Shown here one piece after another: positions 1 through 12,600 of a stretch of DNA of 64,000 bases (positions are counted from its first letter, which is position 1; each line of letters starts with the position of its first letter). The DNA comes from Dillenia suffruticosa (taxonomy: Eukaryota; Streptophyta; Magnoliopsida; Dilleniales; Dilleniaceae). The DNA lies in assembly GCA_033439265.1 (NCBI GenBank), contig JAVTVX010000035.1, positions 21,106,001-21,170,000 on the forward strand, read 5' to 3'. The position numbers and the translations under genes are program-made. The notes below the pieces were generated by a model that searched no databases, was not told where the DNA came from, and saw nothing but the letters and a program-made list of their open reading frames with translations.

Positions 1-80
1 GTTCATGTCTAGTTACTCGATGTCACATGAATGAAATATATTGTGTACATGTAACACTCCAACACTCCTGTACTAGATGA

Positions 81-1830
81 TGTGGTACCATGAATAAGGG
101 CAATAAGATGGACCCATTCTCCACCGATATGTGGAATTATATTTTGATTAATTTATTTTGAATATTTACGGGAACTTTATTTAGAGAGTGACTCTTCCGA
201 TATAATTTTTTATATTTTTAAATTTTGAATATAAAATTTGATTTAGCTCGTTAATTATCCGTTAGTGAAACCATATTTCATTAGGATAGTCTTTTTGGAT
301 CACTTCAGCAGACCGAAGGAGATACACGATACGTGGCTCATCAAGACTGGGATCGCATCCTTCAATGCATTCGTTGAGGACTTCACAGCATTCCCATATG
401 CTTATCACTGACCTGTCAAATGTTCCGTACTAAATTCTTTTTTTTTTTTAATATGAATTTAAAATTGGAATCATCACATTTGAGAGGAGAATTTATGCAA
501 CTAGGAACAACTTTCTTCTTGTTTACCTTTGTTCATGACCACAACCGAAAATTAGCCAAAACCATGAATATGTTTTAGTGGGCTTCACTCGGGCCCAAAT
601 CAAAAAATGGCTCTAGATTCCGCAAATAAACAAGCTGTATCTTTCGAAAATAAACATAACAAAAAATGTCCCTAAAAAACAATTTAATGGTCACAATCTT
701 CCTTCTTTAATTCGATGATCTCAAATTCAAATTTTAGTATAATAAAAAAAACATAAGAAAAAATTACTCCAAAAAAAAGAAAAAAAAAATTCCCTAAAAG
801 TAAAAAACATTAAGATGGTGAGTTTGCAAATGAAAATGTCATTCTTTCGGTAAATTAGTATTTCTATAAACCGGATTTAAAGATTTGAAATGAAAGCAAA
901 AATATTCATTTGGGAGAGCCAACCCCATAAGAGATCCCATAGTGTTCGGGTCAGATAAATCGTTTCAACCCAAATACTGGTCGGTGAAAAAAAAATCGAA
1001 ACGAAAGCAAAATATTCCTTAGTATACATCCAACACAAAAATATATAAAAAAAGAGAAAGAATAGACGGTGAATTTGTAGATGAAAATGCCAAGGGAAAT
1101 TAGAAATTCATAAGTTGATAGATTTGGTTTTTTTTTTAACAATAAAATTTGATTCCCAAATCGCTCGATAGGGAGAGAGGATGTGATGGATGTCCCCAAG
1201 GGACATAAGTATGATAGATATGATTCTTCGACAAAATTCCTCAACCAGTGCCAATAGATTATTAGCCGGTTTGTGATCCACGGGGTGCTTTTTAAAGCTT
1301 TTGATACAGAGAGAGAGAGAGAGAGGGGGGGGGGAATAGCTGTACTGATATCTTAGCTAGAATGGGTAGACGATAACCCCCCGGGGGTTTTCACGAGTTC
1401 TTTTCTTCTCCTCGTGAGATGCACTCTTTTTTAAAACGTAATATTCGAGGCATGATTTATTTAAAAACTAATTTCCATCACTGTATCCCCCCCCCCCCAA
1501 TAAAAAAAGAAAAAAACTAATTCCCAGGACTTGAAATGAATTTCAAGAAATCTAAAAGCGTGACCAAAGGCATTATTCTGTAGCACGAGAAATTGTCCAT
1601 TGAGCTTCAATTCGGTTTCTTGAACTCGATATTCCACATTATCGTTCTCCTTCTTCTCATTGTTCACATTTTCCGGTAAAACTGGCTCTTAAAAAAAAAA
1701 AGCAGAAGAAGTAGAAGATGAAGAAGAAGTAGAAGGAATCAATGTGAAGTCCAAAATGCATGAAATTTCAAGCAAAAGATTAAATTAAAAAAAGAAAACA
1801 TAAAAATCTACCTGGAACAATAACAGTCAT
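81..1830 (-). pseudogene. Broken inositol oxygenase (MIOX) copy, runs off left edge
   Basis: Read on the minus strand, three pieces match the intact MIOX gene at 6891-8937. Exon-1-like: 1830-1812, ATG then TVIVP, phase 1 as in the intact gene. Exon-2-like: 1687-1552, containing ELKLNGQFLVLQNNAFGHAF against ELVLDGGF...FVVPDNNSFGRSF. Exon-4-like: 429-about 275, containing SIWECCEVLNE and LDEPRIVYLLRSAE, resumed at about 117-89 with EWVHLIALIH and a good GT donor. Damage is plain: exon 2 lacks a GT donor (AG is followed by ATTT), no exon 3 was found, a TAG stop lies just before the exon-4 match, an AT-rich insertion splits exon 4 and brings a TAA stop, and the His of the intact EHLLQTAE, an iron ligand in this family, is Tyr. 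A TATA-like box (TATATAAAG, reverse of 1908-1916) still sits upstream. Later exons would lie left of the window. Confidence 0.85.
118..274. mobile_element. AT-rich insertion inside pseudo-MIOX exon 4
   Basis: On the minus strand the exon reads DYPNE, is interrupted by about 155 bp of very AT-rich DNA, then continues EWVHLIALIH. The intact paralogue reads DYPDEDWLHLTALIH without a break, so the intervening DNA was inserted. It belongs to the dispersed repeat family also seen at about 3320, 3960, 4560, 11470, 49590, 54170 and 54890. No clean target-site duplication was recognised, so the boundaries are approximate. Confidence 0.65.
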
Positions 1831-3319
1831 CGTTAATTCTTTAGTCTTAGAGAGAGGGAGAAGAGAACCAGTGAGGGAAGATGGAGAGAAGTGAATGAAA
1901 GAGATCTCTTTATATAGGTGAAGTGAGTTTGAAGTCATCGTTAACTATGTAAGGCCTTTGTGCGTGTTGACTTATCAACGAATTAGTACATTAAGTCTTA
2001 TGTTTTGCATTTTAAGTTTGAGAATGATCATTGAATCTTTATTTTAAGGAAAAAAATTTTATTAAAAAAACTTATAAAAAATAGGAAATCAAACTGTAAT
2101 AAATAATTCGATTAGTATACAGGTGTCATTGAATTATGGAAAAAAAAAAAAAAACATAAATGGGTTATAATAATCAATTTGGCCATCCCAAAAATAGAGA
2201 AGTTAATCATACAACATATTTTGAATCGAATGAATATGGTGAATTCTAGGTAGTAACGTTAACGTAGGCATTTTCTATTCTAATTTTTCCATGAATTTTC
2301 TAATGAAAATATGATTAGACTTCGTAAGAATGGAAAGTTGAATCTCAATTACATAACAAAGGTCAGGCTCTTAAACTTTATCCAAAACATCATTACTTGG
2401 AAAAATAAATGTTTTGAGATCTAATAGTTTGATATTCCACGAGGCATTGTTGAATCTCCAACCTCACCCACATCCTCTTAAAATAGTAAATGCCATACAT
2501 TGTATGTTTTATGACATTTTCAAACCGCTTAATATAATTAAGTACATATAATCTTTAATTTTTTTTATTACGTAGGGTCACAAAACTACAGAAATACATA
2601 CGTTTATAAAAATTCGAATACTAATTTTAAAAAAAATATTTAAATAAGAGATATTTATCATTCGAATATCCATTCGAATATCCTTATAAAGATACAAACT
2701 ATCTTCAATTCACTTCGTTTAAGGTGCACAGGCTTTCACACACCCATGAGCTAATTTCTGTACATATAATGAATCAGGCAATCATAAGACGTAAGAATAA
2801 GTTTTAACATAGATTCAGAGGGGTAAATTAGTAGTTGAGCACAATTTGTTGTGTAGTTGAGATGTTGGAATAGAGCCTACGTGTTGACGCAGGAGAGGAA
2901 GAGTGCAACGTCGTGTTGCTCATTAATTTTTTTTTGTTTCACTTATTGCTCATTAATGGCTTCTTTCTTTCTTTTTTTTTGGTTGGATAATGGCTTCTTG
3001 CAACTTACTCACATTGTGGACAGCTCAAAAATTGATTGGATGGCCTAACTTGGGCATGTGAAAGGCCTAACCAGGAGTAGTCCACATACTTTGGGTATTG
3101 TCAGATGGAAGTCCAGGCCCAACTAGTCTAAGCCCATTTTGCACCAAAGTAAAATGGCCCGGCCCAAGTATAGCATTTGTCCCGTGGCGGGGTCTGAGTT
3201 TGAATTCCGCTTAGAGTTTATAAGTAGCCAGAGAGCTAACACCATTGCTAAGACTAGTTAGTGCATTTTTTTTTTCCGATATGAGGTATGTTATGATTAA
3301 TTCAGTTTGAGCGTATGCA

Positions 3320-3440
3320 GGGGTCTTATTTAGGGGACAGTTCTACTAATATAGTTTTTTTCTATTCTTAAGTTTCGAACTAGAGATTTGGTTCGGAGAC
3401 CTATCATTTCATTTCACTAAATCGATTGTCCATTGGTGCT
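3320..3440 (+). repeat. Dispersed AT-rich repeat, copy
   Basis: Shares the order of blocks found in the other copies: TTA(T)TTAGGGGA, then CTANTATAGTTTTTTTCTATTCTTAA, then a GAGATTTGGTT-like block and an ACTAAATCGAT-like end. Edges are approximate. Confidence 0.45.
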
Positions 3441-3903
3441 AAAACTAGTAAGTGCATTGCCATGCCATGTTAGGGTTGAACGAAGATGACCTAGGTGAAG
3501 AATCATTTTTTTTTGTTGATATAACTAATCGGTATCTAAAATAATATTATGACTAATTCAGTCTAAAGTAATATATATATATATATATATATATAAAATT
3601 TAAAATTTAAAATTTGATTAATAAATATAATATTCATACCTACCAAATCGACCCCTTTTTTAGTAGGGGATGAAGCGTGCACCAACTAAAACTATGCCTA
3701 TCCTTCTTACCTATTATCCTTTGGGGTTCCCCGCTTGTTTCCCCGTGGGATGCAAGTTTTTGGAATCCAGAAATATGAAATTTTTCTAAACCGTGTGAAT
3801 AGATTTAGAAACATGAATTTTTTCTAAACCATGTGATGGATGATTCACACGATTTATAACACTCTGACAAAAGTTAAACATGAAAAATTTTCTTCCCATT
3901 GGA

Positions 3904-3954
<51 letters not shown>

Positions 3955-3957
3955 TTT

Positions 3958-4120
3958 TACCTATCAATATCTGGATTTTAATCGAATAATCCGATTCGAG
4001 TATTGTAAAATCTATTAAGGGGTTGTCTCTCTTAAATTCTTTTTTCTATTCTTAAAATTAAAATTCAAAATCTCTTATTAAAAAATAGAATATTCGTTTA
4101 CTCAACTCAAAAGAATTTAA
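3958..4120 (+). repeat. Dispersed AT-rich repeat, copy
   Basis: Begins near ATCCGATTCGAGTATTG, continues through AAGGGGTTGTCTCTCTTAA and TTCTTTTTTCTATTCTTAAA to an ATTCAAAATCTCTTATTAAA block, the same order as the copy at 54890-55040. Lies directly after an (AT)n tract. Confidence 0.5.
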
Positions 4121-4559
4121 TGCAAGATACATGTATTCTAAACAATGGATGATTCACATCTTTTTATGTTTAGAATAATATAACAAATGAAGTTTATATT
4201 CTTTTAGAACTTGTTGCCCTATTACTTACTTGGAGTAATAACAACTTGACATAGTGAGGCCGAAATTGTTGATGTATGCAATTTCAACCCCCTAGTAAAA
4301 CTAAATGGAAGAAAAGATATTTAACGATAATGGAGTAAGACATCCTTTTGTTCGCGAATGGGATTGCTTTGGTGTCGAACCACAATGGAAATCACACTAT
4401 ATATGGATCTGCGTTAGCTAAAGGCGAAAGATGAATAGGACGTTTAACAGCTGACAAATATTAAATTTAGCATTTTAATTAATCCATCTATCATGATCTC
4501 ATAGCTGTAAACCATAAATGGAAAGTGAGAGAGCGTTAGTGAGAGAGACACTAACATAT

Positions 4560-4690
4560 AGTTAATCTAGTTGAAAGAATACTAAATCCTCTAATCAAGA
4601 CTCGATTTTAAATTTTAAGAATGTAAAGAATTATATTGAGAGATCTCTCTTTATAAAGAATCCGATAATAATTCGAGTCGAATTAATTAA
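4560..4690 (-). repeat. Dispersed AT-rich repeat, inverted copy
   Basis: The reverse complement reads TTCGACTCGAATTATTATCG, then a GAGAGATCTCTCAATATAATT block, then TTTAAAATCGAGTCTTGATT, in the order of the plus-strand copies. Inverted orientation shows the family is not a local tandem array. Confidence 0.5.
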
Positions 4691-6769
4691 AATATGATTT
4701 TAAAAGAAAATACATTTAAATTAAACTTTGTCCCAAATTATGTTATGTTGTCTTAGTCAAACGATATGACCCCACTAATTTTGATTTCTTGCTTTTCATC
4801 ATGTTAGTGGTGTAATTGTCGCAATAAACCAACCAAAATGCAACCATTTGGTAACAATCCTAGTTGCTATATTTGCATACCTATTTGTATAATATAATAA
4901 TACTTTTAGTAGTTTGAGATTTAAGATTTATTCAAGTATGTGATAATAGTATTGTTTTTAATCTTTTTGAATAATGAAAATGAGCCGACACGGGGACAAA
5001 ACATCATAATACATAGTTAAGAATTTTCTATCATTTCTATGACATGATTATAAGTAAAAAATAGCTACTTAAATGTCGTCGATAGTTAGCATTAATCATT
5101 TTTTATTTTTAAGTTCAGAGCTATTACAATTTACGTTCTCACTTTTTTTTTCTTATTATATTAGAAGAGTCGAATTCGAAATTTTTAAAGAGAAATGAAA
5201 CAATATCAATTGAGTTATTACTCATCGGCTATGTTCTCACTCTACTAGTATTAGTTGGTTGATGTTAGCTCTGCACACTCCATACACAACCCTAATCAAA
5301 TGTATTTCAAACATCCACCGATCCATTGTGATTTCTTATTTTCTCTGAGTTGAGGTTGTGAAATTTTTAATAATAAATTATTAATATGATGATAAGTTTG
5401 ATTTTTATGAAGCAATTAAATTTATCAAACTATATTTTTCATTAAAAATTATTTTAATTAAACATATTATAAATAAAATAAAATAAAAATTAATTAAAAT
5501 CCAAGCAAATTAAACTTGGGTCAAAATAACATTTTTATGCAAGCAAAGTCATTTTCATCCTAACCAAAAAAAGGCACTTCTCACGCGGAAGATATTTGCG
5601 CCGACACACAATATATTAATTTTCATTTTTTTAAATAACTTTTACCGTTGAATATTTATATTAAATTTGAATAAATTTGATTCATAATGAATTAAATTTT
5701 TAAAAGAAACAAAATTTTCTTGATATCTATTTTCTTTATACACAAAACTCAAACTTAAGATATTAATTAAAAGAAATTATTCTTACTGAAATATTAATTT
5801 TTTTAATAAAATTACCGTCCCCCAACTTTAATTAAATTAGTCCGGAAATAATGATATCGACCTGGCCTACGTGGCACCACATAATCCGTCCATTTAGTTG
5901 ACTGATTCAACGAAGCCAACTCCTTTTATAGCTAATTATAGCCATCCGATCTTTCCCACAAAGTCAAACAATAAAGATGCTTTGCTGTATCTTCCGCGAA
6001 TGCGCGTCAATAGGGCCCGTATCTAATCTGTGATATGTCTACGTCTATAAATGTGAGATCCACGTAAGGCTGACTGCGCTTCACTTTTGGAAAATCCATA
6101 TTTTTTCGGCAAGTCCTTTCACCTATCCCACTACCAAGCTCAAAGGCGTGCATTACACCCTTTAAAGTAATTGGGTTGCAATTACTAAATAATCTAATAT
6201 TAAAACCATTTGAAACTCGATAAAATTAGAATTAATCGATAAACTACCAAATTCACATGTGCAAAGTAAATTTAATTTGAAAGTATAAAGAACCCATTTC
6301 AATTCATGCTTGAATTGAGTCAAATTTAAACATAATTAGTTGGGTAATAAATAGAATTTAAACTTATTAGTTCATTCAATTCAATTTATTTTTATATATA
6401 ATAATAAATATTTTTAATTAGATATTTCATGATTTGATTTAAAATCATTTAAAAGTTGAACAAATATTTATAGTGTGACAATTAGTATACCGTGTAGATT
6501 ATTTTAGGAAATAAATTTGAATTTTTAATAATAATTTTAATTTATTTAATGATCATATAAAAAGAATTATCGTTGTGCTGTGGTAATTAGCCCAACACTA
6601 AAAAAGCAAAGTGACTAACACGCGCTTGGTGGAGAGTGGGGCATGAGATATTTTTGTTAAAATGATAGTTTCTATGATTTTGAAGCAAAGAACCTCCCGC
6701 TTCCCAAATCACAAACAAGGGCTACCGAGTAGCAAATCTCGAGGAAGGACACTTTCGTGCTTCTGTTCC

Positions 6770-6777
6770 TATAAATA
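6770..6777 (+). promoter_or_regulatory. TATA box of the intact MIOX gene
   Basis: TATAAATA, 114-121 bp upstream of the start codon, is followed by a CT-rich leader. This spacing fits a plant core promoter with a 5' leader of roughly 85-95 nt. Confidence 0.6.
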
Positions 6778-6890
6778 CGCTTTATCCACGTTGTGTTTCT
6801 CAGAGCATTTGTATTCTCTGTTTTCTCCTCCTTGTCCATTTAGCAATACTTCATTCTCTCTCTTTCTTTCTCAAACCAAAAGAACCCAAG

Positions 6891-8937
<2,047 letters not shown>

Positions 8938-10141
8938 AGCTCCGAAGAACATGGAATGGTGCAGATTCAAAAGAAAAAAGATATATATTATGGTCTGCTA
9001 GTCATGCAAGAAAATGAATTTAACAACCATTTATATATTTTTTCTCCTTTGTTCTCTATGTAATTCTTCATTTCTTATTGTGCCACACTAATCCTTAGGT
9101 GTTTGAGGGGGGGGGGGGTGTATGTTTGAAGTGTACATGTTTCATCACCAAGTCTAAATTTGTAACCACATGTGATTTCATCAACAATAAAATTTCCTTG
9201 TTCTTTTGGAAAAAGTTGGGATCAACTTGTCCCTTTTATCTTATTTTCTTTGATATGATGCCTCTTTGGCTGGCTACTGTGGATCTAGTCAAATTGATGA
9301 TGGCAGCGCTGATGCCTTACAATGCGGTCGTTTGAACAAAATCAATATTCTGTAAACTCTCATGATCAAAATCTCATATTAAAGGTTTTAAAACAAAAGA
9401 ATAGACGTTAATAAATTAATATCTAAAATGGATCATATAGTGTTTAAATCGAATTAATCGAATAATTCGATTAGTAAAAAAAAAAAGAAAAAAAAACTTT
9501 TGAACTCAATGAACAAGACAACTGTTTATAACAGTGCAAATGTTAATTTCTAAGACAACGAGTGATAGTCTCTTGAAACATACTTTTATAAGATAAGAAC
9601 TTTATATCACACAGGAAATTGTAAAATGATAAGGGTTGAACTTTTATTTTTTTAAGGATATAATATTAGGATGATAATGTGGTTTGAATGTCTTTAGTTG
9701 GATAACTGTAATAAAGACAATGTCAATGTCAACTGTATAACAAATTGCAATTAAATATAAGACAGTATAGACAATGTTTAAGCACTTCGAGTCGTTGGTT
9801 TTGGAGTAGAGATTGAAGTAATCTCTCTCCGGAAGCAATTGGATTAAGGGAAGGCCACTTGGGTAGCAGGATCTAGTGCCATTATGCAAAGCCAAGTGTC
9901 CAGATTATCTCGTCGTCTCGTCTTTATGCCTGTGCCCATTTAGGCCTAAACAAATGTTTATAACTTTGATCCATCTTTTAAACTCGTCCCAATTTATCTT
10001 TGATCTCAAATTTAAGGATATAATTCTTCTTCTTATAAATCAAGTCTTCTCTTATAGGCTATGTCTTGATTATGATAATTCTATCAATTGAAACTTTTGC
10101 ATTTGACATAATTTATTGTCATGAACTCACCATGACTTTAA
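8938..10141. other. MIOX 3' region and spacer
   Basis: After the MIOX stop comes AT-rich DNA with a G(10) homopolymer near 9108. Short open frames here (for example 9099-9335 and 9876-10091) show no family resemblance and are treated as chance. I see no gene. Confidence 0.5.
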
Positions 10142-10702
10142 GGGTCAGTTTTGGTTCGTGGAGAGAGGAGGAGAGGGGGGAGGGGAAATTTTGCTTCGAT
10201 AAATATATTTTCTTCATTTTTGTTTGGTAGGAATGAAAAGTAAAGAAATGAGTGATACTTTTTTTTGTTAAGTAGAAATGAAAAGTGGAAGGAAATATCA
10301 TCTTATTTATTATTATACTCTTGTAAAATAATATTTTTAATATTTTTCACAATATAATTTTTTTATATTTTTCTAAAAAATAGTTATTTAATATACTTTT
10401 CTTATTTTTCTAAATTATTATTATTATTATTTTTAAAATTATTTTTATTATCATTTGATATAGAAAAAAGTAATGAATAATTTCGTAAATATTAAAGAAA
10501 AACAAAGATAAATTTATTTAAAAATGTCATTTCCTTCCATGACAAAAATGATTTTTTTTTAAAAGGAGAAAAAGAAATAACATCCCACTTTTACTTTTTC
10601 TCTATATTTCCTTCTCTACTAAACGACCAATAAAACTATTTCCCCTCGCTTTTACTCCCCCTTTATTTCTCCTTTCAGTTTTTACCTCAACCAAATTAAC
10701 CC
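10142..10702. mobile_element. Tourist-like MITE (PIF/Harbinger type)
   Basis: The left end GGGTCAGTTTTGGTT matches, in inverse orientation, the right end AACCAAATTAACCC. Both ends are bordered by the trinucleotide TAA (10139-10141 and 10703-10705), the target-site duplication typical of PIF/Harbinger elements. The 561-bp interior is AT-rich in the middle with purine/pyrimidine-rich arms that partly mirror each other (GGGGGAGGGGAAA against TTTCCCCTCGC). It has no transposase frame, so it is non-autonomous. Confidence 0.7.
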
Positions 10703-11469
10703 TAAACCTATGACTTTGCCCCGTGTGCTCTCAATCTCTATCATTTTGCTCTCTCCATTGCCGTTTTCCCATTACGACTTGCTCCGTCTGAGAGATTAGT
10801 GAACGGGTGATGTAAGACACACAAATTGGTTTCAACCACAGGGTAGTCCTCCCTTATCCGTGTTGAAGACCACGTGCCATCTCTTCATCCCACAAATGTC
10901 TCTCTCTCCGATTCGACTTCCATTCTCGAGTCTTCTTTACAGATAACATGCAGTCTGCATCATCAGAAAAGGGGGTTAAGTATATTTTTTCTAATAAAAA
11001 ATTCCTCTCCCTCCAAGCTTTCTATATCATTCTCAACACTTCCTTTTCAGGGCGGTCAGGCTAATTTTTATGTTGGGTCCCATTCCACTGCATTACCACC
11101 GTCCAAAACATTTCTATTTCCCCTTTTCTCAAAATATTCCACTTTTTGTCGAACCTGTCTTTGGGCGGATCTTACGGGAGCACGTAATGTAAATAACTTC
11201 TTTGCACACAATTTTAATGTCAAGCAGATATTCATTAGAATAGCCATTAACGGCATGGATCTTCAACAAGGAACGGACATTTGCGGGCAGAGGTAGCCAA
11301 GGCCATGCTCCCCCCATAGCTCCAAAACATGCTTTCACAAAATAAGCTAAAAGTCAAATTTAAATGAAAACAACATTGCAAAGTGTGCCCTCCTCCCCCA
11401 TGAAACTTCTGTGAATTTTCTAAAGGCTTGAGGTTTTTTTTTTTTTTTTTTTAAATGTCTAAAATTATA

Positions 11470-11630
11470 ACTCTATTAATTTGATTTGAATATCTATAAA
11501 TTCTATTTAAAAGCGATTCTTTTAACATAATTTTTTTACTTTCAAATTTTAAATTTAAGAATTGATTAAGAGATTTATTATATTATCTCACTAAATCGAC
11601 CAACGATTAATTGACTTGAGATGAGAAGTG
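11470..11630 (+). repeat. Dispersed AT-rich repeat, copy
   Basis: Shows the same block order (AATTCTATTTAAAAG, TTAACATAATTTTTTTACTT, TTTAAATTTAAGAATTGATT) and ends with CACTAAATCGACCAACGAT, like the ends at 3440 and 55030. Confidence 0.5.
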
Positions 11631-12387
11631 CCGGCTCATTACTTAAATTTTTCCTATATATTACTCGTAAAATTTTATTATTTTATTACTGAGAAACAAA
11701 ATTAAAAAAATATTTTTTCTTTTTTGTAAAATCAAATTATTCTAATATTTATTTTCTATATAAATTATAAAATTTTCAATAATTTTTTCAGATAATTGGC
11801 AAGGCCTTTGGTTCAAGATTTTACTGACTCCCAAGATATAATTGAATCTCATAGCAGAAACAATTGAAATTAAAAATATTTAATCAAAACATTATCATAA
11901 ACTTTAGACCATTATCAATCTTCCATTTAGGTATGCTAACCATAATTTTATGAGCTCAAAAAAAAGAAGGAAAAACCATAATATTTTTCTAACATTAATG
12001 TTGTACCATAATCTAATTTTCTTAACCCATCCGAATCAAATTTCACTTTCTCAAAATGCCCAAAAACATAGTGGAAATAATATTTAGAAAATGATGCCCG
12101 TATGGACAAAAGATTCGTAGTAAATTAAATTTGTTTTATTTCTTTTCCTGTGTGGCCTGAAAGGGTAAAAATGAATAATTATACGAATTTTAAAAATAAA
12201 TATTATTTTTATAAAAATATCTAATTTAAAATACAACCTCATACCAATCGTTTATAAACTATCATTATGGGTCCAAACAGATTCCTCATATTACCAAATT
12301 ACCATTCTGGTAATAATTTAATAATTTTAGAATCGGCAGCTTTTTGTAAAATTTTATTCCGAAGGACATCTGGTTCTGCGTGTTGCG

Positions 12388-12390
<3 letters not shown>

Positions 12391-12429
<39 letters not shown>
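12391..12429. repeat. (CT)n microsatellite upstream of glycine-rich gene
   Basis: About 19 CT repeats lie roughly 170-210 bp before the start codon, probably in the 5' leader or core promoter, as at several other genes in this window. Confidence 0.9.
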
Positions 12430-12431
<2 letters not shown>

Positions 12432-12600
12432 GTTTACTCAAAAATTCCTTCCTTTTCCGCAGAATACAGGGACACAATTCAACTGTTCATACTGTGCTCT
12501 TTATCTTCCGAGAGAACTAGGGTTTTAGAAAGATTTTAGTATACTTATATATATATATATATATACGAACTCGATCTGTAATGAGTTTTGGATTCGTAGA

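Larger units (their letters stand above)
1831..6890. other. Intergenic spacer between two divergent MIOX copies
   Basis: About 5 kb of AT-rich DNA with no recognisable protein-coding gene. It contains (AT)n microsatellites near 3572-3594 and 3907-3950 and three copies of the dispersed AT-rich repeat (about 3320-3440, 3958-4120 and, inverted, 4560-4690). The promoter-proximal part belongs to the two flanking MIOX copies, which point away from each other. Confidence 0.6.
10706..12600. other. Spacer and upstream region of the glycine-rich protein gene
   Basis: Holds a dispersed AT-rich repeat copy (about 11470-11630), a T(18) run near 11434, a CT microsatellite at about 12391-12429 and a TA run at 12546-12564 just before the start codon. 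A 140-codon open frame at 10874-11296 has no recognisable similarity and low-complexity, Ser-rich content, so it is not called. Confidence 0.5.

Noticed and set aside
10874-11296. 140-codon plus-strand open frame
   Set aside because: Ser/Leu-rich, no recognisable domain, no splice or promoter context, and overlaps equally long minus-strand frames. Most likely chance.
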